DNA from: Proteobacteria bacterium ST_bin11
GTDB lineage: Bacteria > Pseudomonadota > Gammaproteobacteria > Methylococcales > Methylomonadaceae
Assembly (NCBI GenBank): GCA_002083615.1
Contig: MSXO01000074.1
Location: 1 to 23,519 of the forward strand
Direction of reading: 5' to 3'
Length of the DNA stretch: 23,519 bases
Shown: one piece after another, positions 8,333-16,158 of the stretch
Layout of the letters: the number at the start of each line of letters is the position of its first letter
Numbering within the stretch: position 1 is the first letter of the stretch
Position numbers and translations under genes: made by a program
Notes under the pieces: generated by a model
The model's database searches: none
The model's input: only the letters and a program-made list of their open reading frames with translations
What the model was told of the DNA's origin: nothing

Positions 8333-9075
8333 CAGTTGACAGACAGTAAAAATTGATGCAACTTATTGATCGTACTTCGAAACAGTAGATACGCACGATC
8401 AGCCCGTTGCTGGAATATCATAGCCATAGCCTGCATAGGCGCTCCGGAACAGCTTTGGTCGACGTCCAGCAGCAAGGGATAGAAATCCCATATCAACAAG
8501 CGACTCAAAAACGCTGCCAGATCCAGCTCGCTGGTCACTAAAGCGTCATCGTTGCCGTCAAAACCGGCTTCCGGCAGCCAAACCAGCAGTTCAGCATGCA
8601 GAATATTCTCCAGCAGGTTCGCTCGGTGTCGCCCCTCGCTCCCCAAACTAACGGATAACTGTCGGCGAAGTATTGGCACCGGCGCTTCCCGCCACTCAGG
8701 CAAGCCGATGCGTCGAGCAAAGCTGCGGGCGGCCATTTTCTCCATAGCAAGGGTCCAATTTTCAAGTAAGCCCGGGCCGTCCGAGCGAGCCAACAAATCC
8801 AGTAATCGTTGGGTCAGCGATTGCCTTTCACTCGCCCGCCCAAACCAACGGGCGCGCAACTCGCCGTTTTTTTCCAAAAACAACACCGAGATACCGGCAT
8901 CAGCACAGGCCAACAGTGCCGACATCGACCACTCGACCATGCCTTTACAAACCACGCGTGATATTCGGGACAGTGGAAATAACTGATCGGCCTTATCCGC
9001 TAGCGAAACCCGTAAAGCCGGCTCGTCCAACACCACCCGGCAATTGGGCGCACCGTCAATATACAAAGGACGCAT
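8332..9075 (-). CDS. Short, probably catalytically degenerate Cas1 paralogue (Cas1B)
   Basis: This encodes a 247-residue protein that follows the Cas1 plan but is about 70 residues shorter than its neighbour. The N-terminal half has the Cas1-like beta strands ending LLACADAGISVLFLEKNGELRARW. The helical half has AMEKMAARSFARRIG, where E112 may match the catalytic glutamate. Later come LLENILHAELLVWLPEAGFD and SELDLAAFLSRLLIWDF, where D185 may match the catalytic aspartate. The GF[LY]H histidine of active Cas1 is replaced by GFDGND, so the metal site looks incomplete. The start overlaps the cas1A stop (TAATG). It could act as a structural or regulatory partner of Cas1A or mark one side of an asymmetric integrase. 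The family call is by layout and context. Confidence 0.75.
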   Translation of the reverse strand: MRPLYIDGAPNCRVVLDEPALRVSLADKADQLFPLSRISRVVCKGMVEWSMSALLACADAGISVLFLEKNGELRARWFGRASERQSLTQRLLDLLARSDGPGLLENWTLAMEKMAARSFARRIGLPEWREAPVPILRRQLSVSLGSEGRHRANLLENILHAELLVWLPEAGFDGNDDALVTSELDLAAFLSRLLIWDFYPLLLDVDQSCSGAPMQAMAMIFQQRADRAYLLFRSTINKLHQFLLSVN

Positions 9076-10031
9076 TAGCCTGCCTCACAGGCCAATTGGT
9101 AACGCTTGCTCAAGGCATGCGCATAACGTCGCAGCAAACGTCGTGCGGGTGCTGCGTGCGATTCATAAAAAGCATAAAACCGCTGCCGACCCGTCTTATT
9201 CATCAAACAACGGCCGTTGTCATCGCTGAAATACTCGGGTCGTAACTCGCGTTCCCGAAATAACTGCCAAACCCAACGATCCATCAGCGGCCGTAAGGGC
9301 TCCATCAAGTCGCAAGCCAGCGATTCGCGCCCAAAACTGACATCATGATAAAACCCCAACATGCCATCCAAGCCGACAATATGACAGGCTCGCACGGCGT
9401 CGTAATGCAATAGCGTATAGCCCAAAGATAAACACGTATTCACCGGATCAGGCGGCGGACGCTTACTGCGACCAGTAAAATTCAACGCCGGTGCAAACAA
9501 GCGGGTGAAGCCGCCAAAATAAGCGGCAGCCGCCGCGCCTTCATAACCGCGTAAACTCTCCAGCGACATAGCCAATCGATCCTCACGCAACTGGCCTATG
9601 ACGCCAGACAGGGTTTGCACGGCGCCGGTTAGTGGATAACGTAAATCCGGCCGATCCAACAAGGCCTGCCTTAACAACCGGAGTTGCGAGCGGACTTTTA
9701 CCAGGACCAACCAGCGCGCCAAAGGCGTTCGCAAATCCATGTCCAAGCTCACCCGATACTGCCCTAAACGCCGGGCAGTGTCGTTATGTGAACGCCCCGC
9801 CAACATCGCAGTAGCTTCGGTATTGCGCCCAGACAGCACCAGCAGCCCAATATTGCGCTCACTCAATGCGCCCAATAAACGGCTTTCCAGTTGTACGTTG
9901 CCACGTAGCACGACCCTATCGAGTAAATGTAAGGGCACAGTACCCTTGCGGGCACCATCTTCGTAAAGTGCTAACGCCTGCCCGTCCAACTTAAGCGCTA
10001 AATTCTTGCGATCCAAATACAAACTGCTCAT
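9075..10031 (-). CDS. cas1: Cas1 integrase, intact (Cas1A)
   Basis: This is the catalytic subunit of the spacer integration complex, which joins prespacer 3' ends to the leader-proximal repeat. The 318 residues are a normal Cas1 length. The catalytic triad is visible: E164 in RGYEGAAAAAYF, H229 in GFYHDV and D241 in CDLMEPLRP. The usual GYTLLHYDAVRACHIVGLDG helix lies between them. The N-terminal beta domain starts MSSLYLDRKN. It begins three bases after the cas2A stop and ends overlapping the start of cas1B, so cas2A, cas1A, cas1B and cas2B form one translational chain. No reverse transcriptase domain is fused to it, so direct acquisition from RNA is not indicated. Confidence 0.96.
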   Translation of the reverse strand: MSSLYLDRKNLALKLDGQALALYEDGARKGTVPLHLLDRVVLRGNVQLESRLLGALSERNIGLLVLSGRNTEATAMLAGRSHNDTARRLGQYRVSLDMDLRTPLARWLVLVKVRSQLRLLRQALLDRPDLRYPLTGAVQTLSGVIGQLREDRLAMSLESLRGYEGAAAAAYFGGFTRLFAPALNFTGRSKRPPPDPVNTCLSLGYTLLHYDAVRACHIVGLDGMLGFYHDVSFGRESLACDLMEPLRPLMDRWVWQLFRERELRPEYFSDDNGRCLMNKTGRQRFYAFYESHAAPARRLLRRYAHALSKRYQLACEAG

Positions 10032-10034
10032 CCG

Positions 10035-10319
10035 CTACCCCACGTAATAAAACGAACCGTCCTGAGGAGCCACCGCCTTACCAAGAGTACGGATCTGTTT
10101 AGCACCCGCCAAGCGCAACAAGATAAAGCGATCTTCTTCAGGGTCTATGACTTGGGCAATGTCTTCTAGCAGTTGGCGTTTTTCCGTGATGGTCAAAAAG
10201 CACTCGAACACCGATTTTTGTCCGCCCGAGGCATAGGCCCGCAACACATACAGCGCCTTACGCAGCCGACGGTTGCAGGAAATGTCGTAAGCCGCTAAAT
10301 ACAGTTGCCTTTGTTTCAT
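10035..10319 (-). CDS. cas2: Cas2, first copy (Cas2A)
   Basis: This encodes a Cas2 subunit of the spacer integration complex, 94 residues long from ATG 10319. The typical first strand QLYLAAYDIS holds the conserved D12. A helix (RRLRKALYVLRAYA) and the strand KSVFECFLT follow. I prefer ATG 10319 over an in-frame TTG at 10343 because it gives the family's usual short N-terminus; neither has a strong ribosome binding site. It is the first gene of the adaptation run and lies beside the trailer end of the CRISPR array. Its stop is three bases from the cas1A start. Confidence 0.93.
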   Translation of the reverse strand: MKQRQLYLAAYDISCNRRLRKALYVLRAYASGGQKSVFECFLTITEKRQLLEDIAQVIDPEEDRFILLRLAGAKQIRTLGKAVAPQDGSFYYVG

Positions 10320-10443
10320 GGCAATAAAATAACCAATCCCCAAACGACAGTAGGAGTTGACAAGCTTGCCAAATCAAAATGATGGGCAACGTTTAGTCAT
10401 CGTAAAAAATATTAAGTCAGTTACCTCCCAATAAAAAGCCATC
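10320..10443 (-). promoter_or_regulatory. Probable promoter region for the cas2-cas1-sbcDC run
   Basis: This non-coding stretch lies between the decayed end of the array and cas2A and must hold the promoter of the minus-strand run unless array transcription reads through. It is AT-rich. I cannot assign convincing -35 and -10 boxes; TTGGCA on the minus strand is a weak candidate for -35. Confidence 0.3.
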
Positions 10444-10480
10444 TAACTATCCCTTCTTAATAAGGTCATTTTAAGATGTA
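10444..10480 (-). repeat. Decayed terminal CRISPR repeat
   Basis: ATCCCTTCTTAATAAGGTC at 10449-10467 matches the centre of the array repeat with one change, while both flanks have diverged. It sits one repeat-spacer unit before the first recognisable repeat (10511). Decay at this end marks it as the trailer, the oldest part of the array. Confidence 0.7.
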
Positions 10481-10510
10481 ATCCTTGGCCGCATTTGCAG
10501 AACACTAAGT

Positions 10511-12796
10511 GCTTTAATCCCTTCTTTATAAGGTCTGTTATTCAATTTGAAGGCGCCAACCTTCATCGTGTAGCCTTCGTCTTAATCCCTTCTTTATAAG
10601 GTCTGTTATTAAATTCTGAAAAGGAAAAAGGCCTAAATGATTTAAAAGCGTCTTAATCCCTTCTTTATAAGGTCTGTTATTCAATTTAGCCTTGCAAGGC
10701 ATCCTAACCAAACAATCCGCAGTCTTAATCCCTTCTTTATAAGGTCTGTTATTCAATTATCAATGAATCCGAGGAGAGTGACGAATCCGATGGGTCTTAA
10801 TCCCTTCTTTATAAGGTCTGTTATTCAATTATCTTGCACAGATTGAAGCGGTTAGAAAGATTCGTCTTAATCCCTTCTTTATAAGGTCTGTTATTCAATT
10901 ACCCCCCAATTGAGGATAATTATCATGGCATTCTATGTCTTAATCCCTTCTTTATAAGGTCTGTTATTCAATTACTTTGACCACCACGTTATGGCTGGAA
11001 ACAAAGGTCTTAATCCCTTCTTTATAAGGTCTGTTATTCAATTGATGTCCATTCTCAAACAATGTCAGCTTTTCGTCTTAATCCCTTCTTTATAAGGTCT
11101 GTTATTCAATTGCAGCGAAACACAGTCAAATAGCAACTTAGTTGGTCTTAATCCCTTCTTTATAAGGTCTGTTATTCAATTCGGCTGCGATTGCGAAAAA
11201 ACAAAAAGCGGAGGTCTTAATCCCTTCTTTATAAGGTCTGTTATTCAATTTCAATACACCCATCGCTGAATACTCGCCATTTGAGTCTTAATCCCTTCTT
11301 TATAAGGTCTGTTATTCAATTAGTTGAGTTTAACAGTATTGTTGAAGAGCGAAGTCTTAATCCCTTCTTTATAAGGTCTGTTATTCAATTGGAACATCAC
11401 AATGGATACACTCACTTTTGAACAGTCTTAATCCCTTCTTTATAAGGTCTGTTATTCAATTGAGGTTATAGCGTGACTTGGACGCCAAGCCTTAAGTCTT
11501 AATCCCTTCTTTATAAGGTCTGTTATTCAATTATCTTATGAAGAGCTGTTAGCAGCGATAGCTAAGTCTTAATCCCTTCTTTATAAGGTCTGTTATTCAA
11601 TTTAGAACAACTTCGCGAAGTAGCCGCCCAGCTTTATGTCTTAATCCCTTCTTTATAAGGTCTGTTATTCAATTATGCATCGTTAGAACGTACTCAGCGG
11701 GTGCTTGGTCTTAATCCCTTCTTTATAAGGTCTGTTATTCAATTAAGCCCTTGTCAATACTGTCTCTATTGAAGACAGTCTTAATCCCTTCTTTATAAGG
11801 TCTGTTATTCAATTTTCTGATGCCGCTTAATTTTCTATCTGTTGGTGAGTCTTAATCCCTTCTTTATAAGGTCTGTTATTCAATTAACAAGGCTGAAACA
11901 AACGCAGCCTAACACCCGTCTTAATCCCTTCTTTATAAGGTCTGTTATTCAATTGACTTGTTTAAAGCAAAGCCAATTTGGAAAATGAGTCTTAATCCCT
12001 TCTTTATAAGGTCTGTTATTCAATTGCAATGCGCCTATAAAGCCGAACAGCGCAAGAAGGTCTTAATCCCTTCTTTATAAGGTCTGTTATTCAATTAGCA
12101 AAACGCGCATATACAAAAGCGATTTACGGTCTTAATCCCTTCTTTATAAGGTCTGTTATTCAATTACCGAAAAGTCTGGAACTGAAGTTATCTTAAAAGT
12201 CTTAATCCCTTCTTTATAAGGTCTGTTATTCAATTCGATGCTGCTTTCCAGGTTGCAGAAAGGAAACGTCTTAATCCCTTCTTTATAAGGTCTGTTATTC
12301 AATTTAAACACTATGCAAAAATTAAACACAAACGCACGTCTTAATCCCTTCTTTATAAGGTCTGTTATTCAATTTCACATTTTTAGTCACAAGAGTCAGC
12401 CGCGCATGTCTTAATCCCTTCTTTATAAGGTCTGTTATTCAATTGATAATAAAATGAACAATCAAGAAACTATTAGACGTCTTAATCCCTTCTTTATAAG
12501 GTCTGTTATTCAATTTTAACCAACTTCACAAGAGAACGACAATGAAAGGTCTTAATCCCTTCTTTATAAGGTCTGTTATTCAATTCGTCTATATCGTTTG
12601 GTCGAGGTGAAATATCGAGTCTTAATCCCTTCTTTATAAGGTCTGTTATTCAATTTGTTAAAAGCGGTTCATGATGCCTTTTTGTTGCGTCTTAATCCCT
12701 TCTTTATAAGGTCTGTTATTCAATTCGCTTTTGCAGTAAACAATAGCTGTGTACAATTAGTCTTAATCCCTTCTTTATAAGGTCTGTTATTCAATT
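10511..12796 (-). CRISPR. CRISPR array, 33 repeats and 32 spacers
   Basis: The repeat is 37 bases long and on the plus strand starts GTCTTAATCCCTTC and ends TCTGTTATTCAATT. The 33 copies start at 10511, 10579, 10650, 10722, 10794 and so on to 12760, with a period of 68-73 bases, so spacers are 31-36 bases. Copies are essentially identical except at the low-coordinate end: the first has GCT for GTC and the second ends TTAAATT. That decay places the trailer there and the leader after 12796, so transcription should be on the minus strand. On that strand the repeat ends ATTAAGAC, close to the ATTGAAAC-type 3' ends that give type III crRNA 5' tags. No two spacers are identical. Many spacers read as coding sense on the plus strand. 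Confidence 0.99.
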
Positions 12797-12870
12797 TAGC
12801 TCAATGGTTTTTACCTCCAGTTTTCAAGTGGTTACAGATAGGGTTGTCACGATTTTTCATTTTATAAAAG
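12797..12870 (-). promoter_or_regulatory. Probable CRISPR leader
   Basis: These 74 bases lie between the card1 stop and the newest repeat. They are AT-rich and on the minus strand contain TATAAA close to the card1 end, which could be a -10 box. The leader role is inferred from repeat decay at the opposite end and from array direction. It is short, so promoter elements may reach into the 3' end of card1, or the array may be read from the upstream operon. Confidence 0.5.
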
Positions 12871-14001
12871 TTATCTGTCCGCCAAAAACCAACTCTGTAA
12901 CTGTTGTTGAAGATTTCTCAATTCGGTTTTACAACATACCGCAATATGTAACTCCCTGGCGCGTGCGCGCATTGATTTACCTGGGTCGTTAAAACTCACC
13001 AACATGGCTTTCGCCTGCAGACCGCCGATCAAGTCGCGCAGGCTGTCCAGTTTGTACAAGACGTCGGCCTCCTTGTCATACTGCTTGGTTTTACATTCGA
13101 TCAGGTGTAGTCGGTTAGCCTTTATGATGCCAACATCTATTTCATTTTTGACCGTGACTTTACCCCCTGATTGACGTTCGATGGTTACATTACACCCCAG
13201 GTCCTGGATGTTTAATGCTTTTTTTAAATTGAGGCAAATACCATAGGTGTGCATTTCCAGCCAGCCTCCATTAGCCATGAATCGGGCATCGGCGTTTGTG
13301 AAGTGTAAGCGGTGTCCGGTTATGCGGCACAAGTCAGCCTGTTCGAATAGTTCCAACAATTCCCAAAGCATGGGTTTGGATTGCGGCCCGTGCTCGATTT
13401 CAACACTGAGTGTTGGATTGTCCGCCAGGTAAGCCAAATAATTGAGCCTGCCCAGTTCATCGGCGTATCGATCGATACTGGTTAAAAGGGTCTCTGTCAG
13501 CACTCTAATTTCCGGTTTGACGCCTTGCGGCGGGGGGATGTCGACTTGACTGGCACCATAAGCCATCAGGTAGTCTTTTAGTTTCAGACGGTCCGCCAGT
13601 TCGTGCGCGGGCTGTTTGGGCGACAACCATAGCAGGCGGTCTTGCTCGGGATGGACGTAATAAATGGGAGCCTCAACGCTGCGAAACGCTTCATAGGCCG
13701 CGATACTCATCAATTTGGTGCCGCCCGTTGCATTGAGGGCTATTTCCCCTTCCGCGTATTCCGAGAGCAAATCAAGGATAACGTCGCTAATCTGGTTGGC
13801 GTCCCAGGGATCCGCAATTCTTTGCTGTCGAACCCCGATGCCGCGTGGCTTGAGGATGTTTTCCAGCGCATTCGCCTTTTCAACCATGTCGTTGCTAACC
13901 AGCATGACCACGTTTCGCGGTTTGATGGCTTCGTCGAGCATTGGGGTGATGTTGGGGATGGGTTGCGCGGACACCAGAATTAAATGGGCAGCAATGTTCA
14001 T
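12871..14001 (-). CDS. card1: Card1/Can2-like CARF-nuclease effector
   Basis: This is a cyclic-oligoadenylate-activated nuclease of the Card1/Can2 (DUF1887) type. Characterised members bind cA4 and nick DNA and/or cut RNA. It has 376 residues, close to characterised Card1 proteins. The N-terminal CARF domain runs to about residue 140, with the Rossmann start AAHLILVSAQP and the ligand-loop motif NATGGTKLMS (90-99). A middle winged-helix-like region follows. The C-terminal PD-(D/E)xK nuclease shows GGWLE (E249), NEIDVG (D289) and LIECK (E302, K304), so the active site looks intact. The start at ATG 14001 overlaps the cad1 stop by four bases (ATGA); a TTG at 14022 would add seven residues and is rejected. 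It is the second effector of the locus, translationally coupled to Cad1. Confidence 0.9.
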   Translation of the reverse strand: MNIAAHLILVSAQPIPNITPMLDEAIKPRNVVMLVSNDMVEKANALENILKPRGIGVRQQRIADPWDANQISDVILDLLSEYAEGEIALNATGGTKLMSIAAYEAFRSVEAPIYYVHPEQDRLLWLSPKQPAHELADRLKLKDYLMAYGASQVDIPPPQGVKPEIRVLTETLLTSIDRYADELGRLNYLAYLADNPTLSVEIEHGPQSKPMLWELLELFEQADLCRITGHRLHFTNADARFMANGGWLEMHTYGICLNLKKALNIQDLGCNVTIERQSGGKVTVKNEIDVGIIKANRLHLIECKTKQYDKEADVLYKLDSLRDLIGGLQAKAMLVSFNDPGKSMRARARELHIAVCCKTELRNLQQQLQSWFLADR

Positions 14002-16091
14002 AGGGCTTCCAGCAGTTGGCAATAAAGTTTGGCATCGATGTTTTTCAATAAACGTTCTTTATCTTGAGCCGGTAAAAAGGCATGGACAAAGCCTTGTTTG
14101 ATCATTGCCAAGGCGTCCCATTGGCTGATTTCTCCATTCGTCATGCGCGCGGCGGTTAGGTATTCATCGGCCAAGGTCGTGGTACTGATGCCAGGGTTAT
14201 CGGTACATAAGGTGAGTGGCAAGCCCTTGTCGCGCCAGAGTGGCAGTAATGGATAGTTTGGCAGGCCTTTGGTTTTCGGATACTTGGGATCATAAAAACC
14301 GACCACTTCCCGATTTGAACTGGGGCAGAGTTCCAGACAAATGTTTCGATCGCGAAAGCGTTGGGCAAGATTCGGATTGTCGTTGATCGTAAGCCCATGG
14401 CCAATGCGGTCGGCGTGAAGGTGGTACGCCGCTTTCCATATGGAATCTGCGGCTTCGCCCTCGCCAGCATGGATGGTGATAGGCAAACAAGCCTCAAAGG
14501 CCGGTGTAAACAAACTGGCGACTTGATCGGGTTGACATCGGGTTTCGTCGCCAGCCATGTCGAGTCCTACGATGAACTCGGGCATGTGTTGCTTGGCTTG
14601 GATGGCCATTGAGATGGTGTTTTGCAAATCGTCCTTTCCGGCACGCCTATCAACGATAATGATAAAGCGAATCTGGGGCTTGTCGCTGTTTGGCAAGCTT
14701 GTGAGTACTTCTGTCACGGCTTGGTGGAAACATTGGAGAAAATTCAGTCCATTACCGTATTTTTGTGGGCTGCCGCGTAGTTCGATGTAAGCCAAACCCT
14801 CGGCGACAACTTGTTCAATAATGGCTTGGGCGTAGGGTTTGATAGCTGCCGGATGCGTGAGCAACGCGGAGCCGGAGAGTTCGCCGGGACGCTCGTAGGC
14901 GGAAAACCCCTGTGGATGCCTGTCTTTCAATGCGATGCGTGGCTCGGTTGCTTGCCAGAGATTTTGGCGGAGTTGCTGGTCAGTGGCATGCAGCAGCATC
15001 ACTGCGGCATGATGGCTACGTGCGTGATGGCTGGCGAGATATTCTGGCCAATTCCAGGGCCATTGGTCTTTTTGCAGCAACGATTGGCAATGTGTTAGCG
15101 CTTGCTCGCGCTCACGGCTAGTTAGATTTTCCCAAATAGCCGCGGCCACCGTGCGCTGGGCAGCCAAATTCAGACATCCGCCAAGGTGCCTATGCAGATC
15201 GGCTTTTGGAACGTTGATTAGCCAATCACGGTGAAGTGGCCCAAGCATCGTGGTTCTCAGGTCGTTGATGCGGCGTGGAGGCAAGCGATATAAACTGCGC
15301 CAGTTTTCATGGCTTTCATGGCTACCGATGCTCTCTAGGTAATTGCCGAATAAGCGGCTGCTGTCGCGTTCGCGTTTAGTGAGTTCTTGACTTAATGAGT
15401 TACTTGCGTGGGTAAATTCGGCAATTTCGCCAGCCTTTGGCCAGGGTAAAGGGTATTCCGGGGAAACAATGGGCGCTAGACCATCGAGGTTGATATCCAG
15501 CAGATCGCTGCGGTGGGTTTGTCCGGCAATCAGCGGCGTGAGCAGTGCGGCCCACGCGGCGGGTAGGGGCTGAGTGAAAACATCTGGTCCCGCCTCCCGA
15601 AACTCGTTTGGTAAACCATCTGCACTGATGACATGTAATAGCGCCTGACATCCGAACAGACTGCCTGCTCTTTGCATGTCCGCGCTCATGGTTTTACGCC
15701 CCCCCGCCAAGGACAATACGACCTGACCGCCTTCCGCGTATTGATGTGCGGTTAAGCAGGCACGGAATATCAGTTCCTTAATGAGTTCGCATTCCGATTG
15801 ACTGGCTAATTGATTGGTGTACTTTGCTTGCCAGACGCGTAAGCGAATAGGGGACAAGCTTTCAGCCCAAGCAGTCAGTTGTTTCAAGCTTTTTTGCGTT
15901 TGATCACCTTGCGTGGTGCACACCCAGATTTCATCGGGGGGATTGAGTTTGGCCTCGGATTTTGAGGTGAGCAGTGCGGCTTGCTCAGGATGGTGTCGAT
16001 AAAGTGGCAATTGTTCGGGCGCCAGAAAGGCGTATGCTTCCGGAATGACGGCCCAACTGGCACCGAGGGTGCAGAGCAGGATGTTTTTCAT
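13998..16091 (-). CDS. cad1: Cad1, CARF-adenosine deaminase effector
   Basis: This encodes a 697-residue fusion of a CARF sensor and an adenosine deaminase domain. Cad1 proteins are known to bind cyclic oligoadenylate and deaminate ATP to ITP, halting phage growth. The CARF part covers about residues 1-190, with MKNILLCTLGASWAV at the start and the signature SLAGGRKTMS at 127-136. A linker to about 285 follows. The deaminase part has DLHRH (metal ligands H300, H302), HAGEGE (H541, E544), RIGHG (H565) and TDNPG (D631). All zinc and catalytic residues are therefore present. The gene starts 63 bases after csx16 with no clear ribosome binding site, and overlaps card1. Since Cas10 needs ATP to make the signal, ATP loss through Cad1 could also limit signalling; that is inference. 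Confidence 0.93.
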   Translation of the reverse strand: MKNILLCTLGASWAVIPEAYAFLAPEQLPLYRHHPEQAALLTSKSEAKLNPPDEIWVCTTQGDQTQKSLKQLTAWAESLSPIRLRVWQAKYTNQLASQSECELIKELIFRACLTAHQYAEGGQVVLSLAGGRKTMSADMQRAGSLFGCQALLHVISADGLPNEFREAGPDVFTQPLPAAWAALLTPLIAGQTHRSDLLDINLDGLAPIVSPEYPLPWPKAGEIAEFTHASNSLSQELTKRERDSSRLFGNYLESIGSHESHENWRSLYRLPPRRINDLRTTMLGPLHRDWLINVPKADLHRHLGGCLNLAAQRTVAAAIWENLTSREREQALTHCQSLLQKDQWPWNWPEYLASHHARSHHAAVMLLHATDQQLRQNLWQATEPRIALKDRHPQGFSAYERPGELSGSALLTHPAAIKPYAQAIIEQVVAEGLAYIELRGSPQKYGNGLNFLQCFHQAVTEVLTSLPNSDKPQIRFIIIVDRRAGKDDLQNTISMAIQAKQHMPEFIVGLDMAGDETRCQPDQVASLFTPAFEACLPITIHAGEGEAADSIWKAAYHLHADRIGHGLTINDNPNLAQRFRDRNICLELCPSSNREVVGFYDPKYPKTKGLPNYPLLPLWRDKGLPLTLCTDNPGISTTTLADEYLTAARMTNGEISQWDALAMIKQGFVHAFLPAQDKERLLKNIDAKLYCQLLEAL

Positions 16092-16133
16092 GGTTAGTGC
16101 CGGTTAGTCATTCTGAACACCAAGGTCACTGGC

Positions 16134-16158
16134 CTAGCCACAACAGACAAGTGGCTAG
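16134..16158 (-). promoter_or_regulatory. Perfect hairpin between csx16 and cad1
   Basis: CTAGCCAC (16134-16141) and GTGGCTAG (16151-16158) are perfect complements separated by nine bases. The hairpin includes the csx16 stop codon and precedes cad1 by about 43 bases. There is no U tract after it on the minus strand, so it is not a classical terminator. It could be an RNA processing or stabilising element that sets the ratio of ring nuclease to effector. Confidence 0.4.

Noticed and set aside
8332..9075. cas1B as a frameshifted pseudogene of a normal Cas1
   Set aside because: The frame is clean from a stop-coupled start to a stop-coupled end with cas2B, and its sequence is divergent throughout rather than truncated at one point.
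9075..10031. Reverse transcriptase-Cas1 fusion, which would explain RNA-derived spacers
   Set aside because: Cas1A is only 318 residues and contains just the Cas1 domains; no RT motif is seen anywhere in the window.
10538..10756. Minus-strand ORF of 72 codons across CRISPR repeats
   Set aside because: It is a translation of repeat units (NNRPYKEGIK repeated); the array explains it fully.
12804..12992. Plus-strand ORF over the leader and card1 end
   Set aside because: It is antisense to the conserved 3' end of card1 and lacks any family signal.
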